Part shown: positions 54,666 through 64,000 of the stretch, one piece after another
How the letters are laid out: each line of letters begins with the position of its first letter
Numbering within the stretch: position 1 is the first letter of the stretch
Made by a program: the position numbers and the translations under genes
The notes under the pieces: model-generated
Seen by the model: only the letters and a program-made list of their open reading frames with translations
Databases searched by the model: none
What the model was told of the DNA's origin: nothing
From: Aplectana chamaeleonis
Lineage: Eukaryota > Nematoda > Chromadorea > Rhabditida > Cosmocercidae
Length of the DNA: 64,000 nucleotides
Assembly (NCBI GenBank): GCA_029168955.1
Contig: JAPDOI010000215.1
Coordinates: forward strand, 562,001-626,000
Reading direction: 5' to 3'

Positions 54666-55982
54666 TCATAGGCGCAGAAAGGCGGCAACATCACTCGGCT
54701 TGTTCCACATATCACGAGCAGACAGAGGAGTAGGTCTGGCAGAGCATGAAAATAGATGTAGTGAATCATGACCAGTATTTTGACAGTCAGGACATTTATC
54801 CGGGACCGATTCATCGATCCTATGTACGTAGGCTTTGAGGTACGAAGAATGACCGCAACGTAGACCCGCTAGAGTGACGCGGGAGCGTCTGGGCAGTGTC
54901 TTCTCACTGTCATCGACCGTAGGAGGCACACTACCAAGGACTGGATTAGGAGGGGCACAGGACATGTATTCAGATACGAATCTGGTGTGTTCGATTTGCT
55001 GCAGCCTCTTCCTTGTGAGCTCCGAGGTGGCCCATCTTTGACGATCCACTGTAGAAATGGCAGCGTGCAGCGGTGTGCGAATATTACGAGGATGGGGGTC
55101 TGATGACAAGAGGGGGTAGTTGGGATGTGTGGCATTCTTGACTATGCCGATGTGGAACTGTTGTGACTGCAGTTGGCAGTGCTGCTTGACAGGAAGTAGG
55201 GCACATTCTTGGTGAAGATGGGATATAGGTGTTGATTTTGGGCAGCCAGTGATGACACGAAGTGCAGTGTTTTGTACACGTTGTAGCTTGCTCCAAGAGG
55301 CGTCCGACAGGTGTCTAGTCCATATCGGGGCTCCATACTCCAGAGTAGGCTGTATCATGGCCTTATATGTCGTGCGTAAGACTTCCTTTGTGCTACCCCA
55401 GGTAGTACCCGCCAGAGCACGGAGGATGTTATTTCGCGTGTTGGCAGTTGCAGCTCGGATGCGCGTGTTTTCATTAAAGCGCAGTGAAGGATCCAGAAAG
55501 ATTCCAAGTAGCCGAGGGTGCTTGGAGAGAGGCAACTGGTTACCTTCCCAGAGAACCCTGGGATGTAGCTGATGCTCAGCCGTTGCAGTAGTGCACAGAG
55601 TGACGCTAGACTTTGGAAGGAGAGACCTTAGCTGCTTCGATTCGAGAAATTTGGCCAGGCTGCAGAGGTATTTGTTCATCTCCGTAGTGGCACGATCGAT
55701 AACAGAGTCAGTGCATACAATTGTGATATCATCTGCATACAGACATAAGTGAATGTTGGGCGGCGGCTTCGGAATATCGGATAGATATAAGGAGAATAGG
55801 CTTGGTGATAATACTCCACCTTGAGGAACGCCCGCCTTCAAGGGAACCGACTTCGACAGGGGTCCGGCAAATTTCACGTATGGAGCGATCTTTGACGAAG
55901 TTGTCAGTCCATCGTTTGCACCAGTCGGGCATGTCACAGTCCAGAATCGATTTTGATAGCAAGGAAGTGCTGACATTGTCAA
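54666..55982 (-). pseudogene. C5 reverse transcriptase catalytic and C-terminal part
   Basis: A 438-codon frame: GVPQGGVLSPSLFSLYLSDI, LYADDITIVCTD (intact YADD), RALAGTTWGSTKEVLRTTY, YGAPIWTRHLSDASWSKLQR, and the knuckle CPDCQNTGHDSLHLFSC. It is upstream-joined to FDS.STSL in another frame, so one frameshift near 55900 separates it from the rest of the RT. Confidence 0.88.
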
Positions 55983-56072
55983 AAGCGGCAGTCAGATCAA
56001 TTGCGACGACTAGACTTCTACCGGCGGGAGCATTTCTATTGAAACCAGCAATGATGTGTTCAGATATTGACG

Positions 56073-56956
56073 TTAATGCGGTGATGGTGGAGTGAGCCTT
56101 TTGAAGCCATGCTGATGGACGTTCTGCTGTAGTGCGCCCTGGAGATGCGGGTTTATGATTTTCTCCGCCAACTTAGCGATAGGGGATAATAGGGATATGG
56201 GACGGTGTGACGTTGCTTTATCTTCTGGTTTGCCAGGCTTGGGAACTGGGAGAACAGTCGCTTGTTTCCAACGAGCAGGAATAATACCAGTGGTAAACGA
56301 CGAATAAATAAGATCACTGAGTACCTCTGCGTACTGTTCCGGCAGATGCTTCAGATGAACGGCTGAGATGCCGTCTGGTCCTTCTGTCCTCGAATTCTTC
56401 ATCGACTTGATGATGGTAGAGACGGTAGAAGCAGTTATGGCAGGTACGTCATGTCGACTGAGTTTTCTGATCGCACGTAAAGTACATCTGTGCTCTTTGT
56501 TGCGGCGAGATGAAGCAGAAGCATAGAGTTTACCAAGTTGACAGGCAGCCTTGTATCCGAATTCAAATCTGCCCGAGGGGAACTCAAGCGTATTGCGCGC
56601 AGGTGCCATCTTCTTCCCAGATAGTCGCTTCAGAATGGTCCACGCTTGTTTGCTATCAGTCGCAAAATTGATGGATTCGGTGTACTCCTCCAGCGTTTCT
56701 GCTTGTAGTCGTTCAGCATTTTAGAGATCTCATCTGACAGTAGTGAAATGCACGGATCGGAAGGATCAGTTCTGCGTCTGTCGTCCCGTTGTGTGATTAG
56801 CTCCAGTGCTTCCTTTGGTACGTTAGGGTGGAACGTTCTTACACGACCGGTCGGAATGGCTATTCTGGAGGCTTCGCATATGGTGTCGACGACGAACTTC
56901 TCTTTGTCATGAACAGAGCCAGCTAGCGGATAGTTGGCTACCCGGCTGAGCAGCAC
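56073..56956 (-). pseudogene. C5 linker and RT fingers
   Basis: SVHDKEKFVVDTICEASRIA and RVRTFHPNVPKEALELITQR, then, after a frameshift near 56690, GRFEFGYKAACQLGKLYASA, NSRTEGPDGISAVHLKHLPE, WKQATVLPVPKPGK and SHRPISLLSPIAKLAEKI. Confidence 0.82.
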
Positions 56957-57258
56957 CTCCTTAAACAGGACCCAGTTAGCGTTACTGTAGTTAATGTAAC
57001 ATTTGCTACGGGAGCCAGAAAAAGTGCGAGATGGCTATTAAAAGACAGATCCAATGTTGTGCTGATGGGTACATGATCACTGGCCATGGCCACAGATGTG
57101 AACCAGTTACAAGACATGGCAAGAGAAGAGGAAACGAACGTGACATCAGGTGAGGAGGGCCTCGCCCGTCGATGGGAGACGAGTAGGAGAATCTTCGTTT
57201 ATAGGAATTAGGTCACAATCATCCGCAAAGCTCAAGTAGTTCTCCCTGTCATCAGGAT

Positions 57259-58174
57259 CTAAGGAGGAGAACCAGGAAGGGAATGAGCATTAAAGTCACC
57301 AGCCATGACAACAGATGATGATGAGAGGATTGAAAATACATCATGTAAGTATGGTGTGGGATCAAATGCGTTGGGACAAGAGGTGGATGGGGGAATGTAA
57401 ACATTGACAATATCCAGAGGACAGCTTTGCAATACTATATGAACTCCTATACATTCAACAACATTGTCATTGGGGAGGTCAATAAGGTGAGATGGAATTG
57501 AAGATTTAACAAAGTTGACACGCCACCGCCATGTGATGTACGGGGAATATGATAGGATGTATAGCCGGGAAGGCGGGGCTGAGAAGGAGAGACACGCTAA
57601 GTTTGGTCTCCTGTAGGAGGATGACATCAGGTTGTGAGCGTTCAATGTACAAATGTAAGTTCCATAAGTTTGGCACGCAAGCCATTAATATTGAGTTGAA
57701 AATGTTGAGACTATGAAGAGGAACCGTAGAAGGTGAATTAATACAAGACATACAACAATAGGCATCAGTGTAGTCACTGTAACTAGTTAACCCCGAACAT
57801 TTGAGGTGTACCCAGCCAAGGCAACCACTGCACTGGATGCTCGCATGTTGTGCCGACAATCCACAATGACGGCATGGATATCGCGGAGTCTTGTTTCGCG
57901 GTCCAGGATTCTTCTCAATGCCAGCTCGTAACAGTAGAATACCAAGGAGTGTAGCAGCCAGCCATTTACACTCCCACACAGAAAAAACTCCTCGTGGAGT
58001 TGTTGACGCTCGTTTGATGAGTCTTCTTGATCTTGGTAGTCGACTCCACAGATCCACCACGCGTAGGTTGAGCATCTCGGATCCACACGCTTGTGACAGC
58101 TTGAGGTTAGAAGACAAAGTACAATCTAGGAGATACCTTTGAAGGTGCAGAATGACACCTCTGAAATCGCACAA
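57259..58174 (-). pseudogene. C5 leader, 2A-like motif, PHD finger, endonuclease
   Basis: The frame at 58174-57506 reads VWECKWLAATLLGILLLRAG-IEKNPGP, CRHCGLSAQHASIQCSGC, LGWVHLKCSGLTSYSD and CCMSC, then DVILLQETKLS. A second frame has LDIVNVYIPPSTSCPNAFDP and VVMAGDFNAHSLPG (GDFN). The finger keeps all eight zinc ligands. Confidence 0.8.
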
Positions 58175-58512
58175 GCTCCTTACGAACGTATTTATGACTC
58201 TCGAGAATCGCCTAAATTTGAGTTGCGAACGTATGGCGGATGAGTTATCCGAGGTTTATGTCCCCGTGATTCGCTACAAATTAACGGGGAAACACTTGTT
58301 CATTTTTGAGACGACCGTGCGCTTGTTATAATGGTTCCTCTGCCATCGCACGAACCCCTACGAACGGAGTTCGAAGGACCTTTCGAAGATTGCCGACCGT
58401 TCCACCGCAATGTACCATAATGGGTCCTGGAGATAATTGCACGACGGGTTGACAGGCGTAGAAGTGATCCTACTGATCTGTGCATTTGACAGCTGTTCGA
58501 GGAGATATAGTT
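58141..58512. other. Intron sequence, nothing recognised
   Basis: It follows the C5 5' end. No repeat or exon identified. Confidence 0.4.
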
Positions 58513-58724
58513 AGGTCCGTGGCTTGCTTTCTCAAGAAAAAACATTTAAATCTCACCCGCGGCAGGCGCGGTGGTCGCGCACGTTGGCCCGCTAATCGAT
58601 TCAGGCCGAGAGAAGAGCTCAGCTGATCAGCTTAACATACCGTCAGCGGCCGGTGAGATTTAAACCACCCACACCAGCCGCGCGTGAGATTTAAACGTTT
58701 CTTGAGGACACAAGCCACGGACCG
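58513..58724. mobile_element. Palindromic MITE T, copy 2
   Basis: Ends TAGGTCCGTGGCTTG and CAAGCCACGGACC, with the inner AAAACATTTAAATC and GATTTAAACGTTTCTTGAGG also inverted, as in copy 1. The centre is longer (GATTCAGGCC region). It precedes a family C fragment. Confidence 0.82.
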
Positions 58725-58734
58725 AACTGTAACT

Positions 58735-59177
58735 ACATACTTTGATAAAAGAGTGGAAGTGATGAAAGAGTACAAGCAGAAACGCTGGAGAGAATACACA
58801 AAGTCTATCACTTTCACTACTGATGCCAAGAAGTGTGGCACATTCTTAAGCGGCTTTCTGAAAAGAAGACAGCTGATCGAAGTACGCTCGCATTCTTGGG
58901 CGAATTCGAGTTTGGATATAAGGCTGCCTGTCAGCTTGGAAAACGTTTGGCTTCAGCACCCCTACGTTGTGACAAACATCACAGATGTACTTTGCGTGCC
59001 ATCAGAAAACTCAGTCGCCGCAACGTGCCTGCTATAACTGCTTCTGTTGTCCTCATCAAATCGATGAAGAATTCGAGGGCACAGGACCTGACAGCAGCTC
59101 TGCCAATCATGTGAAGCATCTACTGGAGCAACACACTGAACTATTAAGTGATCTCATCTACTCATCTTTTAGTATTG
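58735..59177 (+). pseudogene. Family C linker/RT fragment C6
   Basis: Plus-strand pieces in changing frames: MKEYKQKRWREYTKSITFTT, EFGYKAACQLGKRLASAPLR, LRAIRKLSRRNVPAITAS and KHLLEQHTELLSDLIYSSFS. It stops at 59177 where an unrelated RT fragment begins. Confidence 0.78.
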
Positions 59178-59480
59178 TTGTTTGTCCCGCACGTATGCCG
59201 ACGACATTGTGTTATTCGCTGAAATCAACGCAAAGTTTCGAAGGATTGTGACCCTTTTTCAAAGTATGTCGCAGCCTATGGTTTTTGTCTTTCTCCTGAC
59301 AAATGCAAGCAGATATGGGTCTCTCAGAGGCCTTCAACGGGAGTTTACGTGGACGGAAAACGTATTGAACTGATGGATGATTTTTGTTTTTTGGGTTTTT
59401 TTTTGTTGAAGAACGATGGTATTTCATTTCATGGCTATTATTCATTGTATGGTAGATATCAATGAGAAGTACAGTAAATG
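59178..59480 (+). pseudogene. Fragment of a different reverse transcriptase
   Basis: TYADDIVLFAEINAKFRR gives a YADD box in a context unlike B, C or D. After a frameshift it reads YGFSLSPDKCKQIWVSQRPS and VDGKRIELMDDFCFLG, a segment common in RTE-related elements of invertebrates. Only about 80 residues remain. Confidence 0.6.
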
Positions 59481-60992
59481 CTCTACTATATTACTACAAA
59501 TTTTGTTGATGAACCAAGCCCACATACCTATTAGTGGCGGGAGGGCCGATTAAACACCAACCATCCCACATGGTAGGGCAGCATTTGCACTGCTACTATT
59601 CTATGCCGATGAACACTTAATACAAAGGCATACAAGGTGAAGAATTTTTTTCAACTCTCACCCAAATCGCTACTAACAATGAAGCTTGCTCTTCCTGGGA
59701 TGTCATCTTTAACTTCTCGGTAGAAACCGTGCTACCCTCAGATCGCGTCTAATTCCCAATAACTACATAATGCGAGGATCTTCTTCAGATTCGAAACTTC
59801 TGAGCAGTTTGCAAAGCGCGACAATCGTTCAGATCAACGTAATTCGTCTCGTGTGCTTCTTTTCTTTCTTATTTCTACTCATAACTATGAATATTTTTTA
59901 TATAAGCAGTCGTTCCATTTCCTGTTGGTTCTCTTAAAATGTGCATGTTCTTCTCGACTGGATTGAATAAATGAAATGAAAATGGTAGTTATGCAGCTGT
60001 TGTTCAACAACGATGTGCGAAATCTACATCTGCATTAAATTCTCTAACCAAGTGTTTGTGGCCTACCATAATCGCGAAGTAAGTAAAGTTGCGCGTCTAC
60101 AAATGCTCTCGTTCTGAGCGTGATTTATTCTGTTCCCTCGCGCGCTTGTGCGGAGCGAGGGTGGAGACAGCGAGAAAGTGTGGGGAGAAGGAGACGCAGC
60201 GTGCGCGCGCAGACACACGCGATGAACGGAAATAAATCACACTCGGAAACAGAGGATATCCGCTATTCGCCCTATCATGATGCATGGATCGGAGACGTGG
60301 GCAGCAGGGTTGTGCGGATTTTTTTTGAAACAAAACAGAAAATCCTGTCTGACAGAAAACAGAGAATAATCGGCAAAAGTGCGCAGAAAACAGAAATATT
60401 TCAAAAATCGATCAAAATTGTTCAGCGTACTCTCCACAGTATTATTTCTTTATAATTTTTGGATGATTGATGTTTTTTTCGCACAATTGCCAAAACCCAA
60501 CAAATGGCCAGAGTAAGAAGTATAGACGCCTAAGAAGTGCAGATTATAAGTGCGGAGATGAAAGTTTATATTGTAACCTTTATTCTCCCAGACAACAGCT
60601 GCTCAATTACTCGATCAAAAGCTCAATAGGTATGCGCAAGTAGTACGTACATATAGTCGGAGCGAATTTGCCCTTCCATGGTTTACGAAAATTACCAAAC
60701 ATCTCCGTTGCCGACGATTACCGCTATTCCTAGAATCTAAGCTTCAGCAAACAGCAAACAGTAGTCATATAACAAATGTAGCATTTAAAGCCGAAAAACC
60801 GTTGGAAAAAGTCGTGAGAAACAAAAAAAATAGGGAAATGAAGAAAACCGCCACATCGTCATCTGATGAGGAGCGGTCGCAGAAGCTCGTACGCAACCGA
60901 TGCGTTGCGTGTCCGCAGCCCAAATCCGCAATGGTGCACACTGAATTCGGCACCGAACTAGAGGACAGAATGCATGATTCTTTTTTTTTCAG
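59481..60992. other. Intron sequence with an unexplained short ORF
   Basis: GTTGTGCGGATTTTTT at 60306 resembles a hAT end but has no partner. An 84-codon frame at 60802-61056 has SSSDEERSQKLVRNRCVACP and KSAMVHTEFGTELED; its CxxC pair is suggestive of a zinc site, but no family is recognised and it overlaps the 60993 exon in another frame. Confidence 0.35.
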
Positions 60993-61141
60993 GCGGCTCT
61001 CAATCACTCGGCTCTCACTGATATGGGTCCGAATTCGGGTGGGGCGAATAATGTGACATCACATCAGATGTCCTTATATCCTGGCTTACCAGTTCTGCCG
61101 ATTTTGGATTATACCCGAATGTTGCCTGTTCCTAGCAGTAG
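60993..61141 (+). CDS. SIK: SIK tail exon, Asn/Pro/Ser-rich
   Basis: A T9CAG acceptor precedes AALNHSALTDMGPNSGGANN, then VTSHQMSLYPGLPVLP and a stretch ending MLPVPSS. The donor is AGTAG|GTTTTG. Open over 149 bases in phase 0 in, phase 2 out, agreeing with 54217 and 61413. No domain is recognised; the assignment rests on phase, splice sites and composition. Confidence 0.7.
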
Positions 61142-61412
61142 GTTTTGACGGTTTTTCATTTTTGATATTACTTTTTATTTCTCTCTATTTAAGTGGACTC
61201 TATTATCATTGCTAGTTGCCGTTATCAGGCTCATTACGTGCAGCACGCGTGCAGAAGCTGACAGCCAACCTTCAAAATTGTATTCCTTAAGCTTAGCTCG
61301 AGAAATAACACATCAAGCAACAAGGATGACCCGTGTTACTGCACCCCACCATGGGAGATGGCATGAATTTTAATTGGTTTGTGTACCCTTCAAACCTTTT
61401 TGATATTTCAAG

Positions 61413-61477
61413 TAGCGGAGGTCAGCGCTGTCGAAGGACCGGTTACGCTGCTTGGGTTTCACCTTTATCTCAACCAA
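61413..61477 (+). CDS. SIK: SIK tail exon (end uncertain)
   Basis: After acceptor GATATTTCAAG a one-base completion gives SSGGQRCRRTGYAAWVSPL, then SQP. Two donors keep phase 1 for the next exon: A|GTTTAC after 61477 or T|GTATGC after 61489. RCRRT is basic and could be a kinase site. Moderate support only. Confidence 0.5.
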
Positions 61478-61569
61478 GTTTACGAGCATGTATGCTGCCT
61501 TTAAGTTCTCGCCCACGTTACATTAAATGAAAGTAAATTGTTGAAAATATCTTGACCTGGTGTTCGTTC

Positions 61570-62859
61570 AAGTTGTAAGTTGTTTGGGAGCCTCCTTATG
61601 TGTTTTTCAATCTTCAATTTCTTGGCCCCTTAGGAATGCCAGAATTGCAAAAAAAAACCCAATAAAATCATACAGAATGCTGGAAGTTCCAAGATTGCAA
61701 ACCAAAGTAGTAGCGTAAAAACAGCCTTTTTTTATGCATATGAACCAGTCGGGAGCTCGTGTAAATCAGTCCGCGTATCGTCGGTTGGTGGGCTGATGGT
61801 AATAACTGGGACAGGAAGCTGATCGATTCTGCATATTCTTTCTCCGGCTCTCGCTTTTAGCCAACATTGTTTTCGTAATGGGCCTCTTGTCGGCTTGTAG
61901 ATCGAGTACACAGGAAAGGAAGCGCCGCGTCCAGTCCGGCTAGCTAACCGCGCTGCACGCGGCGCTCCAGCGACGACGTTAGCGCAGCGGCTTTCCGTCG
62001 CGCGTGTCACACCAGTCAAACTGTCACTAGATGCCTCTATTTCTGTGTGTTCGATCAACATGCCCCTCGGAGCTCTTGATTTCCGGTGAAAATTCGAAGG
62101 CTGCTTTTATCGTAAGCACTGCATTCAGCCAGACTAGTCTCACTCCACTGTTGTAGCCTTAGAAGGAGAACCATCCAATCGTAGTTTGAAGTGAGCAAAA
62201 TAAAAAACCTTGTGCCGACTACTAACAGTAAAAATTGTGAGTGACTCCGGTCGTAGTCTAAATTGCGCGCTGTGCACTGTCTTTGCCTTAAATTTCGACC
62301 AGTCATCGCGTATTCACCCATCTATTAGTACCTAAATGTCGTACCGGTATCGGCCACAGTCCTGGTTAGGCCCACGCTCCCACCGCACCAAGCTTGCTCA
62401 CGGTTCGCTGCCCGTCCAGGATCGACTATGCTGGGTCGCGCTGACCGCAAGCCCCTTTCAGAGAAAATCCTTAGCGGTTCAATCACATTTTGAAATGTTA
62501 AAAAGGCGGCCAACCTTTGAATCTTTAGCTTTGGTTTGAACGGAAGGTTCGATTACGGGGGGGGGGGATCAACAGCTAACCGCCTTGTCGAACTCAATCG
62601 CGACTTTTATATAGATCACATACAGAACAGCGCTACAGGCGTTCCTGATCACCTTTAGCATCAAGAAGCTTTCGGTGAAGGCTAGTGAAACGCCAGGGAC
62701 ATTGTAATTGGCAGATATTGCATAGAATACCACATGACTAAACAAATGTTGGTGTATTACAGCACAAAACAGATTTTGCCGTTTGACGTTTGCCGGTTAT
62801 TTTTGGGGTATGCCGTTGCCGTTTGCCGAAATTTTAAATTCCTTTGCCGCACACCCCTG
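61570..62859. mobile_element. Second hAT N1 copy, left end missing
   Basis: The order of GGGAGCCTCC, CCCCTTAGRAATGCC, ATCGTCGGTTGG, CTCCAGCGACGACGT and subterminal TTGCCGTTTGCCG follows 9750-12532, and the right terminus CCGCACACCCCTG ends at 62859. Insertions seen at 10103-11214 in copy 1 are absent here. It lies in a SIK intron. Confidence 0.8.
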
Positions 62860-63180
62860 ATGAGGACACTCGCAACCGCGTCGCAGCACACTTTCGCAAT
62901 CAGCGTGCACTTTGCGGACTGAACGGCATTGCGTAGATGAACTGTATGCACGGGATGACAATCTCTAAAAAAGACCGTTTGCAACACGTTCTTGTGATGA
63001 ACAGTTTCCTCAATCGTCGTTGCATGCATGTCAACTCCCAGTAATGAATGAGTAGAAACGTTTGGGAGGAATACTGTCGATGTTAGTCACCACGGTTGGA
63101 TGTTTCTGCTAGCGCATGGCGAGCGTGTGTTGTAAACATACGAACCGGAAAACCTCTGTCGCTACTCTCCGCAACTTTAG
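62860..63180. repeat. R1-related segment and intron end
   Basis: Bases 62862-62955 match 45-140 of the window. The rest leads to the acceptor of the 63181 exon without recognisable content. Confidence 0.5.
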
Positions 63181-63304
63181 GTGAACGACGCGCTTCTGCA
63201 GGCGAAAATCTTCTGAATCCGGGTGCTATGGAAAATTTGAATCACCTCGTCCAAACGACTCCAACGGGTACTGCTGCAGAGAGTGTTGAAGAGGAGGGTG
63301 AAGT
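63181..63304 (+). CDS. SIK: SIK tail exon with RRAS site
   Basis: Acceptor CGCAACTTTAG and donor GAAGT|GTACGT bound 124 bases. The frame reads ERRASAGENLLNPGAMENL, then NHLVQTTPTG and an acidic end EEEGEV. ERRAS (Ser 63195-63197) matches the RRAS site of vertebrate SIK tails that PKA phosphorylates and 14-3-3 binds. Phase 1 in, phase 2 out. Confidence 0.8.
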
Positions 63305-63483
63305 GTACGTCATTACTCTGTTTTAATGACTGTTATTGCGAATTTTCGAGGGCTTTTGGAAGTTTTTCAAAATGTTTTTAACCAGTCAAAACTCATGTTT
63401 AAAATGTGGAGGTACTGTTTCAGAGACAGTACATAACATTCGTTACTTACTGATTTAGTTATAATACTATAGTTCCTTTTTAG

Positions 63484-63740
63484 CTATCTTAGTAAACATG
63501 CCGGCAAGAGAAACACCGTTCATGGAGCGTCGTCGCCTTTTGGGCCATCTTCTCCGGTGCCTCGGCATAGTCCTTACACGAAAGCGTCGTCTACAGAGAG
63601 GTTGGGCCGGAAGGAATCCAATGAACTGTATAAAAACGAAAGTTTCTTTTGTAGGCGTAGTAGTTGGGCGTCAACAGCGATCACAGCACAACAACAACAG
63701 CAACTTGAGCGATTATACCGGCAAGCAATATCCACTTCAG
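63484..63740 (+). CDS. SIK: SIK tail exon, Ser-rich with short polyQ
   Basis: After acceptor TCCTTTTTAG one base completes Val, and 85 codons follow: YLSKHAGKRNTVHGASSPFG, then SSPVPRHSPYTKASSTERLG, RKES, RRSSW and ITAQQQQQLERLYRQ, ending STSG. RKES and RRSS are basophilic sites; Q5 followed by LERLYRQ looks like a short helix. The donor is TTCAG|GTAGCG in phase 1. The coding sequence must continue beyond; no further exon is certain before 64000. Confidence 0.78.
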
Positions 63741-64000
63741 GTAGCGAAAGTATACAATCGAGCCTAGCTAGATAAAGCGTGAAGTGAAGGCCAATGTCAA
63801 GTGCGCGGTAGCTACATGGTTCAGTTATGTTGTGTTTATTGACTTCATAAGATATGTATTTATTTTTTCCTCACCTTTACCGCTCAAGATCAAGGTTGAA
63901 GCAGCGGTGACATCCAGATGTGCGACCACTTCTACTAGGCAACATTGGGAGGACCAGGGCGCGATCCATCTACAGTGCGTTTCAAAAGTATAGACGCAAC
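63741..64000. other. Intron, possibly start of next SIK exon
   Basis: A pyrimidine-rich tract at 63860-63890 ends in CTCAAG and TTGAAG acceptors. From 63907 a phase-compatible open stretch (AVTSRCATTSTRQHW) runs to the window end, but nothing confirms it as coding. Confidence 0.25.

Larger units (their letters stand above)
54640..58140 (-). mobile_element. CR1-like retrotransposon C5, near full length
   Basis: Minus-strand order: leader (MLNLRVVDLWSRLPRSRRL), 2A-like motif (57922-57899), PHD finger (57870-57750), endonuclease (57700-57050), linker (56956-56640), RT (56609-55500) and C-terminal domain with CCHC knuckle (54830-54750). It ends at the GATAAGAAGAAGACA tail near 54640. Several frame breaks. 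Confidence 0.87.

Noticed and set aside
60306..60330. Possible left end of a third hAT (CAGGGTTGTGCGG)
   Set aside because: No partner end or 8-bp duplication was found; it may be a chance match or a lone remnant.
63498..63767. 89-codon frame starting MPARETPFMERRR
   Set aside because: It overlaps the SIK exon 63484-63740 in another frame; the exon frame has matching phases and SIK-like composition.

Overview
The window looks like animal nuclear DNA, most likely from an invertebrate and quite possibly a nematode. It has spliced protein-coding exons, introns of about 60-76 bases ending in TTTCAG-like acceptors beside introns of 7-11 kb, and a dense, nested load of non-LTR retrotransposons and terminal-inverted-repeat (TIR) DNA elements. 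Nothing bacterial (operons, CRISPR, rRNA) was seen. The species cannot be fixed from the sequence.

One host gene runs on the + strand through the whole window. Fourteen or fifteen exons between 6802 and 63740 join in compatible phase. They encode a salt-inducible kinase (SIK / KIN-29 type, AMPK-related): VALK lysine, [11 protein letters not shown], an LKB1-type T-loop ([15 protein letters not shown]), a UBA-like segment, then a long Ser-rich tail with several R-R-x-S/T sites. The glycine-loop exon lies upstream of the window or was missed. One small exon between 6918 and 17653 was not found. The tail continues past 63740.

Almost everything else lies inside introns of this gene or just upstream of the first recognised exon. 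Four non-LTR types are present. Family B is CR1-like, with a coiled-coil ORF1 and EN-RT ORF2 (1643-6771 and 13874-15199). One RTE copy is inserted in B (2641-4223). Families C and D are CR1-like, with ORFs that carry a hydrophobic leader, a 2A-like NPGP motif, a PHD-type zinc finger, endonuclease, reverse transcriptase and a C-terminal CCHC knuckle. All copies are broken by stops, frameshifts or insertions.

DNA elements are non-autonomous. They include nested hAT-like elements with perfect 8-bp target duplications (8871-12747 and 9477-12532), Mutator-like foldbacks with 9-bp duplications (29449-31801 and 44973-45996), a Harbinger-like element with a TTA duplication and a paralogous empty site (221-1065), and many palindromic MITEs.

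Layout: 1-6771, repeat R1, Harbinger-like element and B1 with nested RTE. 6802-6918, kinase exon. 6919-17652, hAT nest, C1 with nested B2, GC-rich TIR element. 17653-25595, kinase exons around a D1/D2 nest. 25757-32900, C2/C3, MULE foldback, exon. 33030-43000, foldbacks, repeat R2 with a MITE and D3 nested inside. 43000-43284, UBA exons. 43432-52934, D6, C4 with MITE, MULE and D4 nested inside, R2, C7. 52935-54217, tail exons. 54640-60992, C5, MITE, C6, RT fragment. 60993-63740, further tail exons and a second hAT-N1 copy.
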